The notes: a model not told the origin generated them from the sequence alone. Numbered from the stretch's first letter, positions 1 to 9,176 are shown. The stretch: DNA of 64,000 bases from G965212005 sp965212005 (GCA_965212005.1 OZ243038.1:1860001-1924000); one strand, 5' to 3'. Numbers and translations are program-made.

Positions 1-821
1 AAATCGATGATTTGGCGCATTTCCCGCAGCAGTGCCGTGCCGTCCTTTGCAATGAGCGCCTCCAGCAGCGCGTTCAGGCGCTCGCGATCCACTGTGCCCA
101 GCATGGCTTGTACCTGTTGCTCGCCCAGTTCTCCATTGCCGTCACTGATGGCCTGGTCCAGCAGGCTGAGCGCATCGCGCAGGCTGCCCGCCGCCGCCGC
201 CGCCAGCAATTGCACCGCCTCGATGCTGTGAGGGATTTTCTCCGACTCCAGGATGTGGATCAGCCGCTCGCTGATCTGCTTGCGGCCCAGGCCGCGCAGG
301 TTAAGCTGCAGGCAGCGCGACAGGATCGTCACCGGAATGCGCTTGGGCTCGGTGGTGGCTAACAGGAACTTGACGTGTTCGGGCGGTTCTTCGAGTATTT
401 TCAGCAGTGCGTTGAAGCTGTGGTTGGAGAACATGTGTATTTCATCGATTAGGTACACTTTGCAGCGGCCCATGGTCGGCGCGTAGGGCACGTTGTCCAT
501 CAACTCGCGGGTTTCATCCACCTTGGCCCGTGAAGCCGCGTCCACCTCGATCAGATCGACGAATCGGCCGGCGTCTATGGCGTTGCAGGCGGAGCATTTT
601 CCGCATGGGTCGGCGCTCACGCCCTGCTCGCAATTCAGGCACTTTGCCAGGATCCGCGCCAGGGTAGTCTTGCCTACGCCCCGGGTTCCGGTGAACAGGC
701 AGGCGTGGTGGAAGCGGTCGCTGTTCAACGCGTTGCGCAGCGCACGCAATACATGCTCCTGACCGATCATTTCATCGAAGTTTCTGGGTCGCCACTTGCG
801 GGCTAGTACTTGGTAACTCAT
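1..821 (-). CDS. dnaX: DNA polymerase III subunit gamma/tau, N-terminal part (runs off window)
   Basis: This encodes the AAA+ clamp-loader ATPase that loads the beta clamp at the replication fork. Reading the minus strand from ATG at 821-819 gives MSYQVLARKWRPRNFDEMIG, the standard DnaX opening. It is followed by a Walker A motif (GTRGVGKTT), a four-cysteine zinc module (CLNC, then CGKCSAC) and a Walker B motif (LIDEIHM), then the sensor region with LLATTEPKRIP. About 273 codons are present. The tau-specific C-terminal region and any gamma frameshift site lie outside the window. Upstream spacing to ATG holds only a weak GGAAA ribosome site. The ankyrin gene is divergent, 686 bases away. Confidence 0.97.
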   Translation of the reverse strand, partial: MSYQVLARKWRPRNFDEMIGQEHVLRALRNALNSDRFHHACLFTGTRGVGKTTLARILAKCLNCEQGVSADPCGKCSACNAIDAGRFVDLIEVDAASRAKVDETRELMDNVPYAPTMGRCKVYLIDEIHMFSNHSFNALLKILEEPPEHVKFLLATTEPKRIPVTILSRCLQLNLRGLGRKQISERLIHILESEKIPHSIEAVQLLAAAAAGSLRDALSLLDQAISDGNGELGEQQVQAMLGTVDRERLNALLEALIAKDGTALLREMRQIID

Positions 822-1158
822 GGTATTTCCGCATCGGGCCGGTGGGATCATTGCCTGCCCGGAGTATTGTACGCCGCGGCCTTAATCCCCGGTTTTTGAT
901 ATGGCTCCGCCGCCCATTCCATTGTTTTTGCCGCGCCCTTCCGGGGTGGGGCAGAACACGACTGAAACCCTGGGTAGAACCAGTTCAGCCTGCTCCCGCG
1001 CTATGGTATCATGGTCGGTTGGCGGCTGCGATTTGCATGCCGCATACTGTGCACGACGATACAGAGTTGGCTTGCGGGAGCGGGCCGGCAGTGTCCGACG
1101 TCCTCCCGCAGTCCCGTGAGAGCAGGAGAAGACGCGGTGGTGTTTTTAGAATGTGTAC

Positions 1159-1188
1159 TTGGAAAAGGTGTATCTGTCAGAATTATAA
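1159..1188 (+). promoter_or_regulatory. Candidate sigma70 promoter in front of a strong RNA stem
   Basis: TTGGAA at 1159-1164 and TTATAA at 1183-1188 are separated by 18 bases. The predicted start, near 1195, lies a few bases before the first base of the stem at 1198. This placement suggests a structured RNA or a leader for the ankyrin gene at 1508. Confidence 0.4.
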
Positions 1189-1197
1189 GCGCTGTGG

Positions 1198-1248
1198 CGG
1201 TCCCGGGAGTGATCCTGCGGTGCAAAGGGCCGGTTTCTCCTGGGACCG
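1198..1248 (+). other. Long stem-loop, possible small RNA or leader structure
   Basis: CGGTCCCGGGAG (1198-1209) pairs with CTCCTGGGACCG (1237-1248) over 12 positions, with one G-U wobble and a 27-base loop. No T-run follows, so it is not a simple terminator. I could not match it to any riboswitch or small RNA family that I know. Confidence 0.35.
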
Positions 1249-1507
1249 GTAATGAATGGGAGAGTCCGGCAGACGGGTGTACGGGCTTGCACAGGTTCCG
1301 CGGTTCGGCGCCGTATACAGAGCGTTGTGGCGGGGAGCCGAACAGGCGTTATCTATTGGGTTATGTAGGGGTTATGTGGCTTTTTAAGATGGTTGAGACA
1401 GGCAGGCGCTCGCCGGGCGCTGCTGCGCGGAGCGCTCGGCCCGGAGGGGCCCGGGGGTCTGCGGGCGGGCGCCGGGCAGCTTATGCGGCAGGTACAGAGG
1501 GACGGGA

Positions 1508-2815
1508 ATGCAGGCTCCTCTAAGCAAGCCCAGCCAAATGCTGATTGCAGCGGCAGCGGCCGGCAACCTGGTGGCGGTGCGGGCTGCCCTTTCCGCCGAT
1601 GCCGACGTGCATGCCGATGACCTTTGGGGATCGGAAGCCGCGTTGCGTAAGGCGGCGTTTCGCGGCCATACCGCGATCGTATCCTGCCTGATCCAGGCGG
1701 GATCGGATGTAAACGTCGAGGATAAGGGAGGGCCGGGCGCTCCCTTGCGCCGCGCGGTGGAGGGAGGACACGTAGAGGTCGCGAAATTATTGGTCAATGC
1801 TGGCGCCGACGTAAATGCCGGTGAGGGAACGATTCTGCGCACTGCCGCCTGGAATGGACATACGGAGCTGGTTACTTTCCTGATAAAGGTGATGGGCCAG
1901 GTAGGCCTGGTCGGACAGGCCGCATTGAACGGAGCTGCCTGGCAGGGGCACTTGGGCGTGGTATGCATCCTGCTCGCTGCGGGGGTCACTCCCAAGGTGA
2001 AAAACACCAACAACATTAAATCTCCCCAGGTTCGCAAGCTGCTGCAGGAGGCAGTTAAGAAAGCACGGAAAGCCGCCGGTTCCGCCGCGGCTTCCGGGGC
2101 CAGGGCCTCCTCCGCGTCGCCCCGGAAAGCCAGGCCTGGCGGCAAAGCTGCAGTCTCCAGTACCGCCAAGCCTGGTCGGGCAGCGGCCGCCGCCGCCCGA
2201 TCCAGTGTCCCCGTGGGCTCCGGTGCCCAGAACAATGCCGCCGTACAGGCATTGACGCGGGAGTCCTTGATCGATCGGTTGCTGAGTGCGGCCAAGGGCG
2301 GCTCTGCACAGGACGTGCGCCAGGCACTTGCCGCCGGTGCCGATATACAGGCGCGCGGCAATGCCGCCTTATTGATGAGTGCCTACCATGGCCACGCCAA
2401 GGTAGTGACCACCCTGTTGGGACGCGGGGCAAACGTGCACGCCGAGGATCGGTGGGGGCCGGAGGCGGCCCTGCGCAATGCCGCCTATTTCAATCACGTG
2501 GAGACAGTGAAGGCGTTGCTTGCCGGCGGCGCCGATCCGAATGCCCGTGACGGCATGTTGCTGGAGGTCATCGAACTGGGCAACATTGTCATTTTCAAGC
2601 TGCTGCTGGAAGCGGGTGCCGACGTGCACGTACCGGACCTGCAGGGCAAGCCGGACGCCTGTCTTTGCTTTGCCGCCGAGGAAAGTCTCACTGCGCTAAC
2701 GCGGCTGCTGCTTGTGCATGGAGCGGACCCCCATGCGGTGGATATCGTTCATGTTCCCAGCAACGAGATCAAAAAGATGCTGAGACAGGCCATACGCAAG
2801 CAGGAACAAGCCTGA
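1508..2815 (+). CDS. Ankyrin-repeat protein with two repeat blocks
   Basis: This is a 435-residue protein of ankyrin repeats, a protein-protein interaction scaffold; its partner is unknown. Residues about 10-170 form one block (units such as LLVNAGADVNAGEGT), and residues about 255-430 form a second (LLGRGANVHAEDRWGPEAAL). Between them, about 185-240, is an Ala/Ser/Pro/Lys-rich low-complexity linker. Units are somewhat degenerate, and several share a WGxEAALR(N/K)AA variant. No signal peptide or membrane segment is seen, so it is cytoplasmic or exported by a leaderless route. The ATG is preceded by AGGGACGGGA, a good ribosome site. The long antisense frame over it is a by-product of GC-rich repeats. 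Bacterial ankyrin proteins are often enriched in host-associated species, but nothing here shows an effector role. Confidence 0.85.
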   Translation: MQAPLSKPSQMLIAAAAAGNLVAVRAALSADADVHADDLWGSEAALRKAAFRGHTAIVSCLIQAGSDVNVEDKGGPGAPLRRAVEGGHVEVAKLLVNAGADVNAGEGTILRTAAWNGHTELVTFLIKVMGQVGLVGQAALNGAAWQGHLGVVCILLAAGVTPKVKNTNNIKSPQVRKLLQEAVKKARKAAGSAAASGARASSASPRKARPGGKAAVSSTAKPGRAAAAAARSSVPVGSGAQNNAAVQALTRESLIDRLLSAAKGGSAQDVRQALAAGADIQARGNAALLMSAYHGHAKVVTTLLGRGANVHAEDRWGPEAALRNAAYFNHVETVKALLAGGADPNARDGMLLEVIELGNIVIFKLLLEAGADVHVPDLQGKPDACLCFAAEESLTALTRLLLVHGADPHAVDIVHVPSNEIKKMLRQAIRKQEQA

Positions 2816-3001
2816 TCCTTGCCGTGCGTCAGGCCGCCCGCCCGGTTACTGCCTAAGGCAAGGTTCCCCGGTCGGTCGTTCCGGCTGCCTGCTCAATCCG
2901 TGAAAAGGAGTACAATGACGTAAATTCCGAGCCCCCGGGGCAGGGAAGTTGTTCCTCTGCGCATACCGTAGACTTTCCCGCCAGGCGTCGCGTGTCCCAT
3001 A

Positions 3002-4102
3002 ATGTCATCCTGCACCACTGCCGCCGATAAGGCCTACCAGCAGCGCAGCCTGTTGGGAGTTTCCCGCACCTTTGCCCTGACGATTCCGCAATTGCCGGAT
3101 CCATTGGCCTGGGTAGTAGGCAATGCCTACCTGCTGTGCCGCATCGCCGATACGATCGAGGATGACAAGTTCCTGGAGCCTGCGCGTAAGCGGGAGATTT
3201 TCGAGCATTTCATGCGCGTGCTTGCGGCGCAAGGCGACGCCGACGCCTTCAGCCGGGAAATCTCTCCGTTGTTGGCCCGCGGGGCTTCGGCGGAAGAGTT
3301 GAACTTAATGACTCACGTTCCCGTGGTGTTGCGCGTCACCGGCAGCATGAACGCGGTACAGCGTGCTTCGCTGCAGCGCTGCATCCGCATCATGGTGGAC
3401 GGGATGGGGTTTTATCAGCAGCACGTCTCCTGCGCGGGCCTGCCGGACTTGTCTGCCATGGAAGACTACTGTTACTGCGTGGGCGGCGTCGTAGGTGAAA
3501 TGCTGACGGAGATATTTTGCGATTATTCCGGGGAAATGAAACGTCACCAAGCAGAACTGCTGCGCCTGTCAGTCTCTTTTGGCAAGGGATTGCAGATGAC
3601 CAACATTCTAAAAGACGCCTGGGAGGATCGGCGGCGCGGGATTTGCTGGTTGCCGCAGGAGATCTTTCAGGCTGCCGGTTGTGACCTGTCCGCGCTCCGC
3701 CCCGGACCGACCTGCGCCGGCTACCGCCAGGGAGTGCAGCGTCTGCTGGGAGTGGCCGGCGGCCACTTGCGCGATGCGCTGCGCTACACGTTGCTGATCC
3801 CGGCGCACGAGCGGGGGCTGCGCCGCTTTTGCGCCTGGGCCTTGGGCATGGCCGCGTTGACCTTGCGCCGCATCAGCCGCAATCCTGGTTTCCAGAGCGG
3901 CCAGGAAGTGAAGATCTCGCGCTACAGCGTGTATGCGACCGCCGGGCTGAGCAGCCTGCTGATCGGCAATGATCGGGCGCTGCGTTTTCTGTTCGAGCAG
4001 GCAACGGCTGCGCTGCCGCCGCCGGTTGATCCTCCGGCTCTGCTCCCGGATGCCGCCGCCAGCCGCCGGCGCTTTGCCGCCGTCGGCACCGATCAAGCCT
4101 GA
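3002..4102 (+). CDS. Squalene/phytoene synthase family protein
   Basis: The family joins two prenyl diphosphates head to head (farnesyl or geranylgeranyl diphosphate) to make squalene or phytoene. The 366-residue protein has both aspartate-rich, Mg-diphosphate-binding motifs: DTIED near residue 50 and NILKDAWED near 200. Between them is the YCYCVGGVVGEMLTE segment typical of the fold. The N-terminal SRTFALTIPQLP segment matches the squalene synthase branch more than the HpnC/HpnD pair. No squalene-hopene cyclase, desaturase or other isoprenoid gene is nearby, so the product (squalene for hopanoids versus a carotenoid precursor) cannot be settled from context. pgpA follows 179 bases downstream. 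Confidence 0.85.
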   Translation: MSSCTTAADKAYQQRSLLGVSRTFALTIPQLPDPLAWVVGNAYLLCRIADTIEDDKFLEPARKREIFEHFMRVLAAQGDADAFSREISPLLARGASAEELNLMTHVPVVLRVTGSMNAVQRASLQRCIRIMVDGMGFYQQHVSCAGLPDLSAMEDYCYCVGGVVGEMLTEIFCDYSGEMKRHQAELLRLSVSFGKGLQMTNILKDAWEDRRRGICWLPQEIFQAAGCDLSALRPGPTCAGYRQGVQRLLGVAGGHLRDALRYTLLIPAHERGLRRFCAWALGMAALTLRRISRNPGFQSGQEVKISRYSVYATAGLSSLLIGNDRALRFLFEQATAALPPPVDPPALLPDAAASRRRFAAVGTDQA

Positions 4103-4281
4103 CCGTGCCGCTCGCACCCACGCGAGTGCCGTTACGCTCCATTGCGTGATCCGGCCTTGGCGACGGTCTGGCGCCTCAAAGAGTGCGCCGGTTGGCTCTG
4201 TGCGCCGTCCGTCCCGGATCGGTTGCGCCGGTCGCCCGGGTTGACTCACGCCCCGGGGAGCTCGCAGCGCAGGTGACGGCG

Positions 4282-4800
4282 ATGGAAGAAACGGTGAAAC
4301 CGAAGCAACGGCGGACGCCGGTGCCGGCGCGCCTGCTGCGCGACCCAGGTCACCTGTTGGCTTTGGGCCTGGGCCTGGGAGCATCGCCGCTGCTGCCCGG
4401 CACCCTGGGCAGCCTGCTCGCCTTCCCCCTGTACCTGCTGCTGCAGCCGCTGGCCGTTTGGCAGAGCCTGCTGGTGGTGGCGGTCCTGGCCGCAGCGGGA
4501 ATATACCTGTGTGGCCGGACGGCACGGGCTCTCGATCACTCCGACCCGGGCGCGGTGGTATGGGACGAGGTAGTGGGTTGTTTGCTGGTCCTGGTCCTGG
4601 TCCCTTCCGGCTGGCATTGGCTGTTGCTGGGCTTCGTGCTGTTCCGTTGCTTTGACATGACCAAGCCCTGGCCGGTCAGCTGGGCGGATCGTCAGGTCCC
4701 GGGAGGAACGGGCATCATGCTGGATGACCTGTTGGCGAGTGTCTACGCGGTGGGCCTTACCTGGGGAGTGGCCTGGATGGGGGGGCATCTTTGGCATTAA
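4282..4800 (+). CDS. pgpA: Phosphatidylglycerophosphatase A
   Basis: This inner-membrane enzyme dephosphorylates phosphatidylglycerol phosphate to phosphatidylglycerol. From ATG 4282 it is 172 residues, the same length as the E. coli protein. Family motifs are present: LGLGASPLLPGTLGS near 35-50, WDEVVG near 95, and FRCFDMTKPWP near 125. There are about four hydrophobic segments. A longer GTG-initiated frame from 4183 exists, but its extra 33 residues look like non-coding translation and extend beyond the family N terminus. Its usual neighbour thiL is not adjacent here. Confidence 0.93.
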   Translation: MEETVKPKQRRTPVPARLLRDPGHLLALGLGLGASPLLPGTLGSLLAFPLYLLLQPLAVWQSLLVVAVLAAAGIYLCGRTARALDHSDPGAVVWDEVVGCLLVLVLVPSGWHWLLLGFVLFRCFDMTKPWPVSWADRQVPGGTGIMLDDLLASVYAVGLTWGVAWMGGHLWH

Positions 4801-5216
4801 GCGGCAGGAAGGAGAGGGAACCATAGCCCGCATTTCCCCGGTTGCCGAAAAACCGGGGATTACACCCGGAACCGGGTGGTGGGCGCATCCGGGGAGGAAG
4901 GACGCAGTCCTGTATCGAACCCATCCCTGCATGTGAGCGCCACCGCGACCCGTGTCGGCAACCATTCCCGGCAGTCCGCGCCCGATCAACGCAGGCGGTC
5001 GGCTGGAATACAGTCATCGAAGCTCGTGATAGCCACGGGCAAACGCCCCGCTCTCCGCTCCCTCGTCACCAGCGTCTCGTCACTCCATTCGTTGTGGGCG
5101 CAAGCATCAACCAGTGGGCGGATTGTGGGGGCGGGGTGCATTGGAGTGGGGCAGCGGGGAATGGGCGGAGTGTACGCAGCAGGAGCAAAGGCCGCCGGTT
5201 CCGGGCAGGCCAATTC
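4801..5216. other. Intergenic region at the chromosome/island boundary
   Basis: No supported gene. A perfect 9-base stem with a 7-base loop (TCCCCGGTT at 4835-4843, AACCGGGGA at 4851-4859) lies 34 bases after the pgpA stop. It has no T-run and may be a weak terminator. Codon-like structure is absent in all six frames. I found no tRNA or attachment-site repeat to mark the left end of the defence island. Confidence 0.5.
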
Positions 5217-5246
5217 TTGACAAACCGAAAACGGCTACACTATAAG
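5217..5246 (+). promoter_or_regulatory. Strong sigma70 promoter upstream of the type III mod gene
   Basis: TTGACA (5217-5222), an 18-base spacer and TATAAG (5241-5246) make one of the closest consensus promoters in the window. The expected start near 5253 lies only about 15 bases before the terminator-like hairpin at 5267-5306. Confidence 0.6.
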
Positions 5247-5266
5247 ATACCTATCAATACTAACCC

Positions 5267-5306
5267 ACCCCGGGACCATGCCGATTTCGGACCCCCGGGG
5301 TTTTTT
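5267..5306 (+). terminator. Terminator-like hairpin between promoter and mod (possible attenuator)
   Basis: ACCCCGGG (5267-5274) pairs with CCCGGGGT (5294-5301), with a smaller inner stem CCGA/TCGG (5281-5284 with 5287-5290), followed by six T residues (5301-5306). It sits between the promoter at 5217-5246 and the mod ATG at 5366. Transcripts from that promoter would meet it almost at once, as in an attenuator or an insulator. Confidence 0.6.
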
Positions 5307-5365
5307 GTCGTTTCGGCAGGGTTTTATTTTACTATTTCATCCAAATGCGATGGCCCTCATAAACC

Positions 5366-7021
5366 ATGCCAACCCTCGATTTCAAAGGCAAACCAATCGT
5401 TTACGCCCACCACCTTACCGTACCGTCAAGGCCGCTGGAGGTGGACGCGAAAAAATCTCTGCCGCCAAAGAGCAAAAAGCCCTCCCTCGACGATAACCTG
5501 ATCATCCACGGCGACAACCTGCACGCGCTCAAGGCGTTGATGCCGCGTTATGCGGGCAAAGTGAACTGCATTTACATTGACCCGCCCTACAACACCGGCA
5601 ACGAAAAATGGATTTATAACGACAACGTGAACAGCCCGATGATGAAGGAATGGCTGAAGGGCAAAAGCCCGGTGGACGGCGAGGATTTGGAGCGCCACGA
5701 CAAATGGCTGTGCATGATGTGGCCGAGGTTGCAGTTGTTGAGGGAGTTGCTGGCAGAGGACGGGGTAATTTTTGTTTCTATTGATGATAATGAGCAGCAT
5801 CGCTTGCGGATGATGATGGATGAGATTTTTGGGGAGGAGAATTTTATTTCAACTGTTATCTGGCACAAAATGGACAGCCCTAAAAATACAGCAATTCACA
5901 TAAGCGAAGATCATGAAAGCGTACAGATTTTTGCAAAAAATGCTGATATTTGGAGACCTAACAGATTACCAAGAACTGCGGAAATGCTAGCTCGGTATAA
6001 AAATCCGGATAATGACACCAGAGGACCGTGGTTGCTCAGTGATCTAGCTGCCAGAAATCGGTACTCGCGTGGACGCTACCCTATAACGACTCCTTCTGGG
6101 AACAGAATTAAAGGACCACCTGCTGGAAGTTTTTGGCGAGTAAGCAAGGAAAAATTTGATGAACTGGACGCGGATAATCGAATTTGGTGGGGAGAAACTG
6201 GTAATAACCGACCCGGGATAAAGCGATTTCTTTCAGAGGTTCAAGAAGGCGTTGTGCCTCGGTCTCTTTGGGAGTGGAAGGAGGTAGGAAGTACTCGACA
6301 CTCAAAACAAGAATTGAGTGGAGTTATGTCCGCGCAGGCCTCCTCGGATATTTTCGTGACACCGAAACCTACGGGACTAATCAAACGTATCCTACAGATC
6401 GCATCAGACAAAAGCTCGGTTATCCTGGATTCTTTCGCTGGCTCTGGCACAACCGCCCATGCCATCCTTGCCCTCAACAAAGAAGACAGCGGCAACCGCA
6501 AGTTCATCCTTGTCGAATGCGAAGATAAGATCGCCGACAAAATCACCGCCGAGCGCGTCCGCCGCGTGATAAAAGGCGTCAAGCAATCAAAAGACGAAAA
6601 CCTGAAAGCCGGCCTCGGCGGAAGTTTCACCTACTGCACCCTGGGCGAAGAAATGAGCATCGAAAAAATGCTCACCGGCAAGAGACTCCCCGACTATGAA
6701 ACCCTGGCCCGCCACCTTTTCTGGACCGCAACCGGACAATCAGTAGACAAAATCCGCAACACAAGAGGCAAAGACGGCTTCTTCCATGAAACGAAAGACA
6801 GACTGTTCTACCTGGTTTACGAACCAAAACTTCCTTTCCTGCGCAGCACCGAATCCGCCCTGAACAGCGACCGCGCCGAACGGGTCGCCAAACAGGCAAA
6901 GACAAAAAAGAAAACCGCAGTCGTGTTCGCCACCCACAAATTTGTCGGGCAAAAGGAACTAACCCGGATGGGAATAGTATTTTGCGGACTGCCATACGGG
7001 ACTGCAACCAATCAAGGTTAA
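5366..7021 (+). CDS. mod: Type III restriction-modification methyltransferase (Mod)
   Basis: Mod is the DNA N6-adenine methyltransferase and specificity subunit of a type III system; it pairs with Res (13942). The 551-residue protein is beta-class: catalytic motif DPPYNTG at 72-78 precedes the AdoMet motif FAGSGTT at 357-363. The central region, about residues 160-350, should be the target-recognition domain. Its DNA (about 5850-6420) is visibly more AT-rich than the two ends, which fits exchange of specificity domains by recombination. The C terminus TAVVFATHKFVGQKE and FCGLPYG is typical of Mod. The start ATG follows the island's promoter and hairpin. The res gene is unusually distant, about 6.9 kb downstream. 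Confidence 0.93.
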   Translation: MPTLDFKGKPIVYAHHLTVPSRPLEVDAKKSLPPKSKKPSLDDNLIIHGDNLHALKALMPRYAGKVNCIYIDPPYNTGNEKWIYNDNVNSPMMKEWLKGKSPVDGEDLERHDKWLCMMWPRLQLLRELLAEDGVIFVSIDDNEQHRLRMMMDEIFGEENFISTVIWHKMDSPKNTAIHISEDHESVQIFAKNADIWRPNRLPRTAEMLARYKNPDNDTRGPWLLSDLAARNRYSRGRYPITTPSGNRIKGPPAGSFWRVSKEKFDELDADNRIWWGETGNNRPGIKRFLSEVQEGVVPRSLWEWKEVGSTRHSKQELSGVMSAQASSDIFVTPKPTGLIKRILQIASDKSSVILDSFAGSGTTAHAILALNKEDSGNRKFILVECEDKIADKITAERVRRVIKGVKQSKDENLKAGLGGSFTYCTLGEEMSIEKMLTGKRLPDYETLARHLFWTATGQSVDKIRNTRGKDGFFHETKDRLFYLVYEPKLPFLRSTESALNSDRAERVAKQAKTKKKTAVVFATHKFVGQKELTRMGIVFCGLPYGTATNQG

Positions 7022-7061
7022 CTCAAATCAACGGCAGCCATTCCAACCCCAAAGGTAACCA

Positions 7062-9158
7062 ATGAGCAAAGAAACAGGAAAGCTCGCACAAAGAGCAAAA
7101 CAGCTTTACGAAGAAGAAAATTGGAACGAATTGATCCCAGTAGCCACTGAGTGGATTGATTTGGAACAAGAACCGGAAAGGCAAGCACAGGCATACAATG
7201 ACCGTGGCTTTGCCTACGCCCGAAAAGGCGATTATGACCATGCCATTGCAGATTTTGATAAGGCAATAGCATTGGCACCCCGCGATGCGATGGCATACAG
7301 CGGGCGTGGCCTTGTCTACGCCGAAAAAGGTGATTATGACCGTGCCATTGCAGATTGTGATAAGGCAGTAAGATTGGCACCCCGCGATGCGATAGCATAC
7401 CGCCGGCGTGGCATGATCTACGCCAAAAAAGGTGATTATGACTGTGCCATTGCAGATTTTGATAAGGCAATAGCATTGGCACCCCGCGATGCGCTGGCAT
7501 ATAGCCGGCGTGGCGATGCCTACTACGAAAAAGGCGATTACGCCCGTGCTATTGCAGATTTTGATAAGGCAGTAGAATTGGCACCCCGCGATGCGCTGGC
7601 ATACAGTGGGCGTGGCATGTTCTATGTTCAAACAGGAGATTATGCCCGTGCCATTGCAGATTTGGGTAAGGCAATAAAAAGGGATCCTCGCGATGCGATG
7701 GCATACCGCTGGCGTGGCATGGCCTACGCCGAAAAAGGCAATTATGCCCGTGCCATTGCAGATTGTGATAAGGCAATAGAATTGGTTCCCCGCGATGTGA
7801 TGGCATACAGCTGGCGTGTCAGGTCCTACATCGAAAAAGGCGATTATGCCCGTGCCATTGCAGATTGTGATAAGGCAATAAAATGGGATCCCTGCGATGC
7901 GATGGCATACCGCTGGCGTGTCTTTGTCTACGCCCGAAAAGGCGATTATGACTGTGCCATTGCAGATCTTAATAAGATAATAAAATTTACTCCCCAGGAT
8001 GCGATGGCATACCGCTGGCGTGGCATAGCCTACGCCCGAAAAGGCGATTATGACCAGTCATTTGATGACCTAAACAAAGCGGTAAAACTTGATCCAGCAC
8101 TACCATTTCGCATTCCAGAAACTTATATCGCAGATCAGATAAAAACCATCTTTAAAACTGAGGATAAAACAAAATATGAAGCCTTTAAATTCTATTTTAG
8201 ATTATCACAAGCAATTAAGGTCTTACAGAAAAAATTGTTTTATGCGAAAAAAACTGGAGTTGCCCATTACACATCCTTTCATACGATCAAACATCTTGGC
8301 CAAAAGGGGCGTTTTCGGCTTTACAACGCAGCCTATATGAATGACCCGGAAGAAGGGCGTATATTTTCTGAAATAATGAAAGAAGATCATAAGGTAGACG
8401 TAAGGAAATTTTATCCAGATAACGAAAACCTGTCTCATCTCTCTCCGGCCTATATAGGCAGTTTCGTCCAATTGGATTCCAGTGAACGGGATAAACTATT
8501 TCTGTGGCGAACGTATGGAAAACATGAGGCGAAGGAAGCGGCCGGATGCTGCCTGATCTACAGGCAGATGTGCTTTGCAAAAAGCTATCAACCCCAAATC
8601 GGCGCCATGCAACAACAACAATTGCAATATGATTCCCTATCAACAGCGCAAACAGTAAAGAGTAAAAAACCAGAATCCAGTCGGGACACCAAACCGTGTC
8701 TTTATAAAATCATCTATAGGAACACGAAAGACCACAAAAAGCTCTCCCAAGAATTAAAAAAGCTTGCAGAATGCCTGAATAACATAAAGGATTTTATAGA
8801 AGGAATAGAACACAAAGAGGACAACAAAAACATATTAGAACTTGCCCGTGCACTGCTTGACAGTATCCGTTTCCTTTTCAAAGGAAGCCATTACAGTGAG
8901 GAAAAGGAAGCCCGGGTGTGCAGTATTCGTTATTACAAGGCAGGTGGGACACAGGAATCGGATGAAATAAAAGTGGACACGGAACAGATTCCGCCACGTT
9001 TCTATTTGGATACCCCGGAAGCCTTCCAATTCAGCAAAGTAATACTCGGCCCGGGAGCACAGAATATCCCGGAATGGGAGCGGTGGTTCAAGGAACAATT
9101 TAAGAAGGATGTGGAAGTGCGACACTCCCAAATACCCTACGGAACGCGTTCTTCCTAA
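7062..9158 (+). CDS. TPR-array protein with C-terminal DUF2971-like domain
   Basis: A 698-residue protein. Residues about 45-350 hold nine 34-residue TPR units of the form AYxxRGxxYxxKGDYxxAIADxDKAI. The C-terminal half, about 410-690, looks like DUF2971: it starts AHYTSFHTIKHLG, then LYNAAYMNDPEEG and LFLWRTYGKHEAKEAAGCCL, and ends near VILGPGAQN. Small proteins with this domain are uncharacterised and occur in defence and mobile contexts. No signal peptide is seen. It starts 40 bases after mod, so it could be co-transcribed, and it separates mod from res. The DNA is AT-rich relative to the chromosome, like the cassette that follows. The TPR array may sense or dock something and the DUF2971 domain may be the effector, but that is inference. 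Confidence 0.8.
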   Translation: MSKETGKLAQRAKQLYEEENWNELIPVATEWIDLEQEPERQAQAYNDRGFAYARKGDYDHAIADFDKAIALAPRDAMAYSGRGLVYAEKGDYDRAIADCDKAVRLAPRDAIAYRRRGMIYAKKGDYDCAIADFDKAIALAPRDALAYSRRGDAYYEKGDYARAIADFDKAVELAPRDALAYSGRGMFYVQTGDYARAIADLGKAIKRDPRDAMAYRWRGMAYAEKGNYARAIADCDKAIELVPRDVMAYSWRVRSYIEKGDYARAIADCDKAIKWDPCDAMAYRWRVFVYARKGDYDCAIADLNKIIKFTPQDAMAYRWRGIAYARKGDYDQSFDDLNKAVKLDPALPFRIPETYIADQIKTIFKTEDKTKYEAFKFYFRLSQAIKVLQKKLFYAKKTGVAHYTSFHTIKHLGQKGRFRLYNAAYMNDPEEGRIFSEIMKEDHKVDVRKFYPDNENLSHLSPAYIGSFVQLDSSERDKLFLWRTYGKHEAKEAAGCCLIYRQMCFAKSYQPQIGAMQQQQLQYDSLSTAQTVKSKKPESSRDTKPCLYKIIYRNTKDHKKLSQELKKLAECLNNIKDFIEGIEHKEDNKNILELARALLDSIRFLFKGSHYSEEKEARVCSIRYYKAGGTQESDEIKVDTEQIPPRFYLDTPEAFQFSKVILGPGAQNIPEWERWFKEQFKKDVEVRHSQIPYGTRSS

Positions 9159-9176
9159 TCCCACTCAAAGCCCGCC

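Larger units (their letters stand above)
822..1507. other. Intergenic region between dnaX and ankyrin gene
   Basis: No convincing protein gene lies here. In some gammaproteobacteria the 4.5S SRP RNA lies near dnaX, so I searched both strands for the conserved SRP core (GGAAGGAAGCAG type) and did not find it. I also see no tRNA. The stretch holds a sigma70-like promoter at 1159-1188 followed at once by a long stem at 1198-1248 (listed separately). A second potential 8-base stem is formed by GCGGGAG near 1075 and CTCCCGC near 1100. Confidence 0.6.

Noticed and set aside
822..1507. 4.5S SRP RNA next to dnaX
   Set aside because: Neither strand contains the conserved GGAAGGAAGCAG-type core.
1384..2361. 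325-residue frame opposite the ankyrin gene
   Set aside because: Pro/Ala/Arg-rich translation without recognisable motifs; the ankyrin frame on the plus strand is clearly real.
4183..4281. N-terminal extension of PgpA from GTG 4183
   Set aside because: The extra 33 residues lie outside the family and the ATG at 4282 gives the standard length.
4801..5365. tRNA or attachment site at the left edge of the defence island
   Set aside because: I found no cloverleaf, no TTCGANNC arm and no matching direct repeat at the right side of the island.
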